Positions 8,158 through 8,350 of a stretch of DNA of 8,350 nucleotides are shown piece by piece. The stretch's first letter is position 1, and every line of letters starts with the position of its first letter. This DNA is from an uncultured Synergistia bacterium (lineage in GTDB: Bacteria; Eremiobacterota; SpSt-956; JAKJGF01), in contig CALARM010000912.1 in the NCBI GenBank assembly GCA_937888925.1, forward strand, positions 1-8,350. Reading direction: 5' to 3'. The position numbers and the translations under genes are program-made. The notes under the pieces are model-generated. The model saw only the letters and a program-made list of their open reading frames with translations. It made no database searches and was not told the origin of the DNA.

Positions 8158-8350
8158 TTATCCTTTATCAGTTTTTTGCCAGTTAAAATAATTTCTTGTA
8201 AGGCGGAAACCCAGACAGACTGAATGACTTCCCTGTCTGTCAAAACGGCGGGATGATGATGTGCACAGATGAGCTATACTTCGCCAGTTTCCTCCGCGAT
8301 GAATACGACTTTTTCCGGCATTTTTCCCGGCAGGATTATGTACAGGTTTT
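8158..8350 (-). CDS. FGE-sulfatase (SUMF1-like) domain protein, C-terminal end only
   Basis: The minus frame is open from the right edge to a TAA at 8160-8158, giving the last 64 codons; the start lies outside the window. The peptide has the C-terminal signature of the formylglycine-generating-enzyme family: NPAGKNAGKSRIHRGGNW, then one Cys, several Ser/Arg and the closing LGFRL. In true sulfatase-activating FGE two cysteines follow the RGG-x-[WY] motif. Here the position of the first appears to be Ser and only the second is Cys (in HLC), so I infer a binding domain rather than an active oxidase. The fold is related to C-type lectins and often serves as a ligand-binding module. The stretch between the W and LGFRL is unusually free of Asn (see the variable-region entry). 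The gene ends 71 bp before the phosphotransferase gene on the same strand, so it is probably the upstream member of the operon. Family assignment is firm; function is inferred. Confidence 0.85.
   Translation of the reverse strand, partial: KPVHNPAGKNAGKSRIHRGGNWRSIAHLCTSSSRRFDRQGSHSVCLGFRLTRNYFNWQKTDKG
8215..8283 (-). other. Candidate DGR-type variable region in the FGE-like domain
   Basis: These 23 codons lie between RGGNW and LGFRL. In FGE-fold targets of diversity-generating retroelements the corresponding template is rich in AAC/AAT (Asn) codons and adenines are randomised in the variable copy. Here framework residues are kept (A, C-T-S, R, G), while the intervening clusters read RSI, HL, RFDRQ and SHSVC, with no Asn. 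Many of these codons (CGT, TTT, GAC, CAT, AGT, GTC, TGT) differ from AAC/AAT only at the two A positions; a few (ATA, CTG, TCA) do not fit an AAY template simply. No template repeat, reverse transcriptase or Avd gene is in the window, so this is inference from pattern only. Confidence 0.45.

Noticed and set aside
8212..8241. Inverted repeat with 7-base arms (GACAGAC ... GTCTGTC) in the FGE-like C-terminus.
   Set aside because: Short arms, a 14-base loop and overlapping alternative registers make it weak; it lies within the variable codons and is probably fortuitous.
8253..8350. Plus-strand ORF beginning with three ATG codons at 8253-8261 and running off the right edge.
   Set aside because: It is antisense to the frame with a clear FGE-sulfatase signature, has only a poorly placed GGCGGG upstream, and its peptide matches nothing I know.

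Overview
The window is almost entirely coding. Three large genes all lie on the minus strand, so they read right to left: (1) the last ~64 codons of a formylglycine-generating-enzyme-like (FGE-sulfatase/SUMF1, C-type-lectin-related fold) protein at 8158-8350; (2) a complete 1229-residue protein at 4397-8086 with a long HEAT-like helical N-terminus, one bacterial Ig-like domain and a C-terminal aminoglycoside-phosphotransferase/kinase-fold domain with intact catalytic motifs; (3) a STAND/NACHT-type NTPase that starts at 4290 and runs off the left edge after at least 1430 codons. This third protein has an N-terminal HEPN-like domain with an R-x4-H motif, a P-loop NTPase core and a long TPR-like repeat tail. 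Gaps of 71 and 106 bp, strong Shine-Dalgarno sites in front of genes 2 and 3 and no recognisable terminator between them suggest one operon.

My reading is that this is a multi-gene NTPase-based conflict (defence or self-recognition) module. An FGE/lectin-fold protein would be the candidate ligand sensor, a HEAT-Ig-phosphotransferase protein the adaptor or signalling component, and a HEPN-STAND-TPR protein the oligomerising switch and possible RNase effector. The phosphotransferase domain resembles, from memory, the family called ternary-complex-associated domain 9 (TCAD9). The most intriguing detail is the C-terminal stretch of the FGE-like protein. The positions that are usually Asn-rich in this family hold mixed residues with no Asn, while the framework (RGG-W, C, R, G, LGFRL) is kept. 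That is what the variable region of a diversity-generating retroelement (DGR) target looks like. No template repeat or reverse transcriptase is visible here, so this remains a hypothesis.

Other structure: two near-perfect palindromes with one-base centres sit inside the coding regions (3172-3200 in the NTPase gene, 7549-7573 in the phosphotransferase gene). The first encodes a short, probably inserted loop next to the P-loop domain. At the left edge a 99-bp (33-residue) repeat occurs almost identically twice, a sign of recent repeat expansion in the sensor tail of the NTPase. The part of that gene left of about 1680 is also visibly more AT-rich than the rest.

Organism: a bacterium with a fairly low-GC genome (roughly mid-30s percent by eye) and canonical Shine-Dalgarno sites. 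This gene content is typical of lineages with large genomes, complex behaviour or many conflict systems, but I cannot name a taxon from the sequence. I see no tRNA, rRNA, CRISPR, transposase or integrase in the window.
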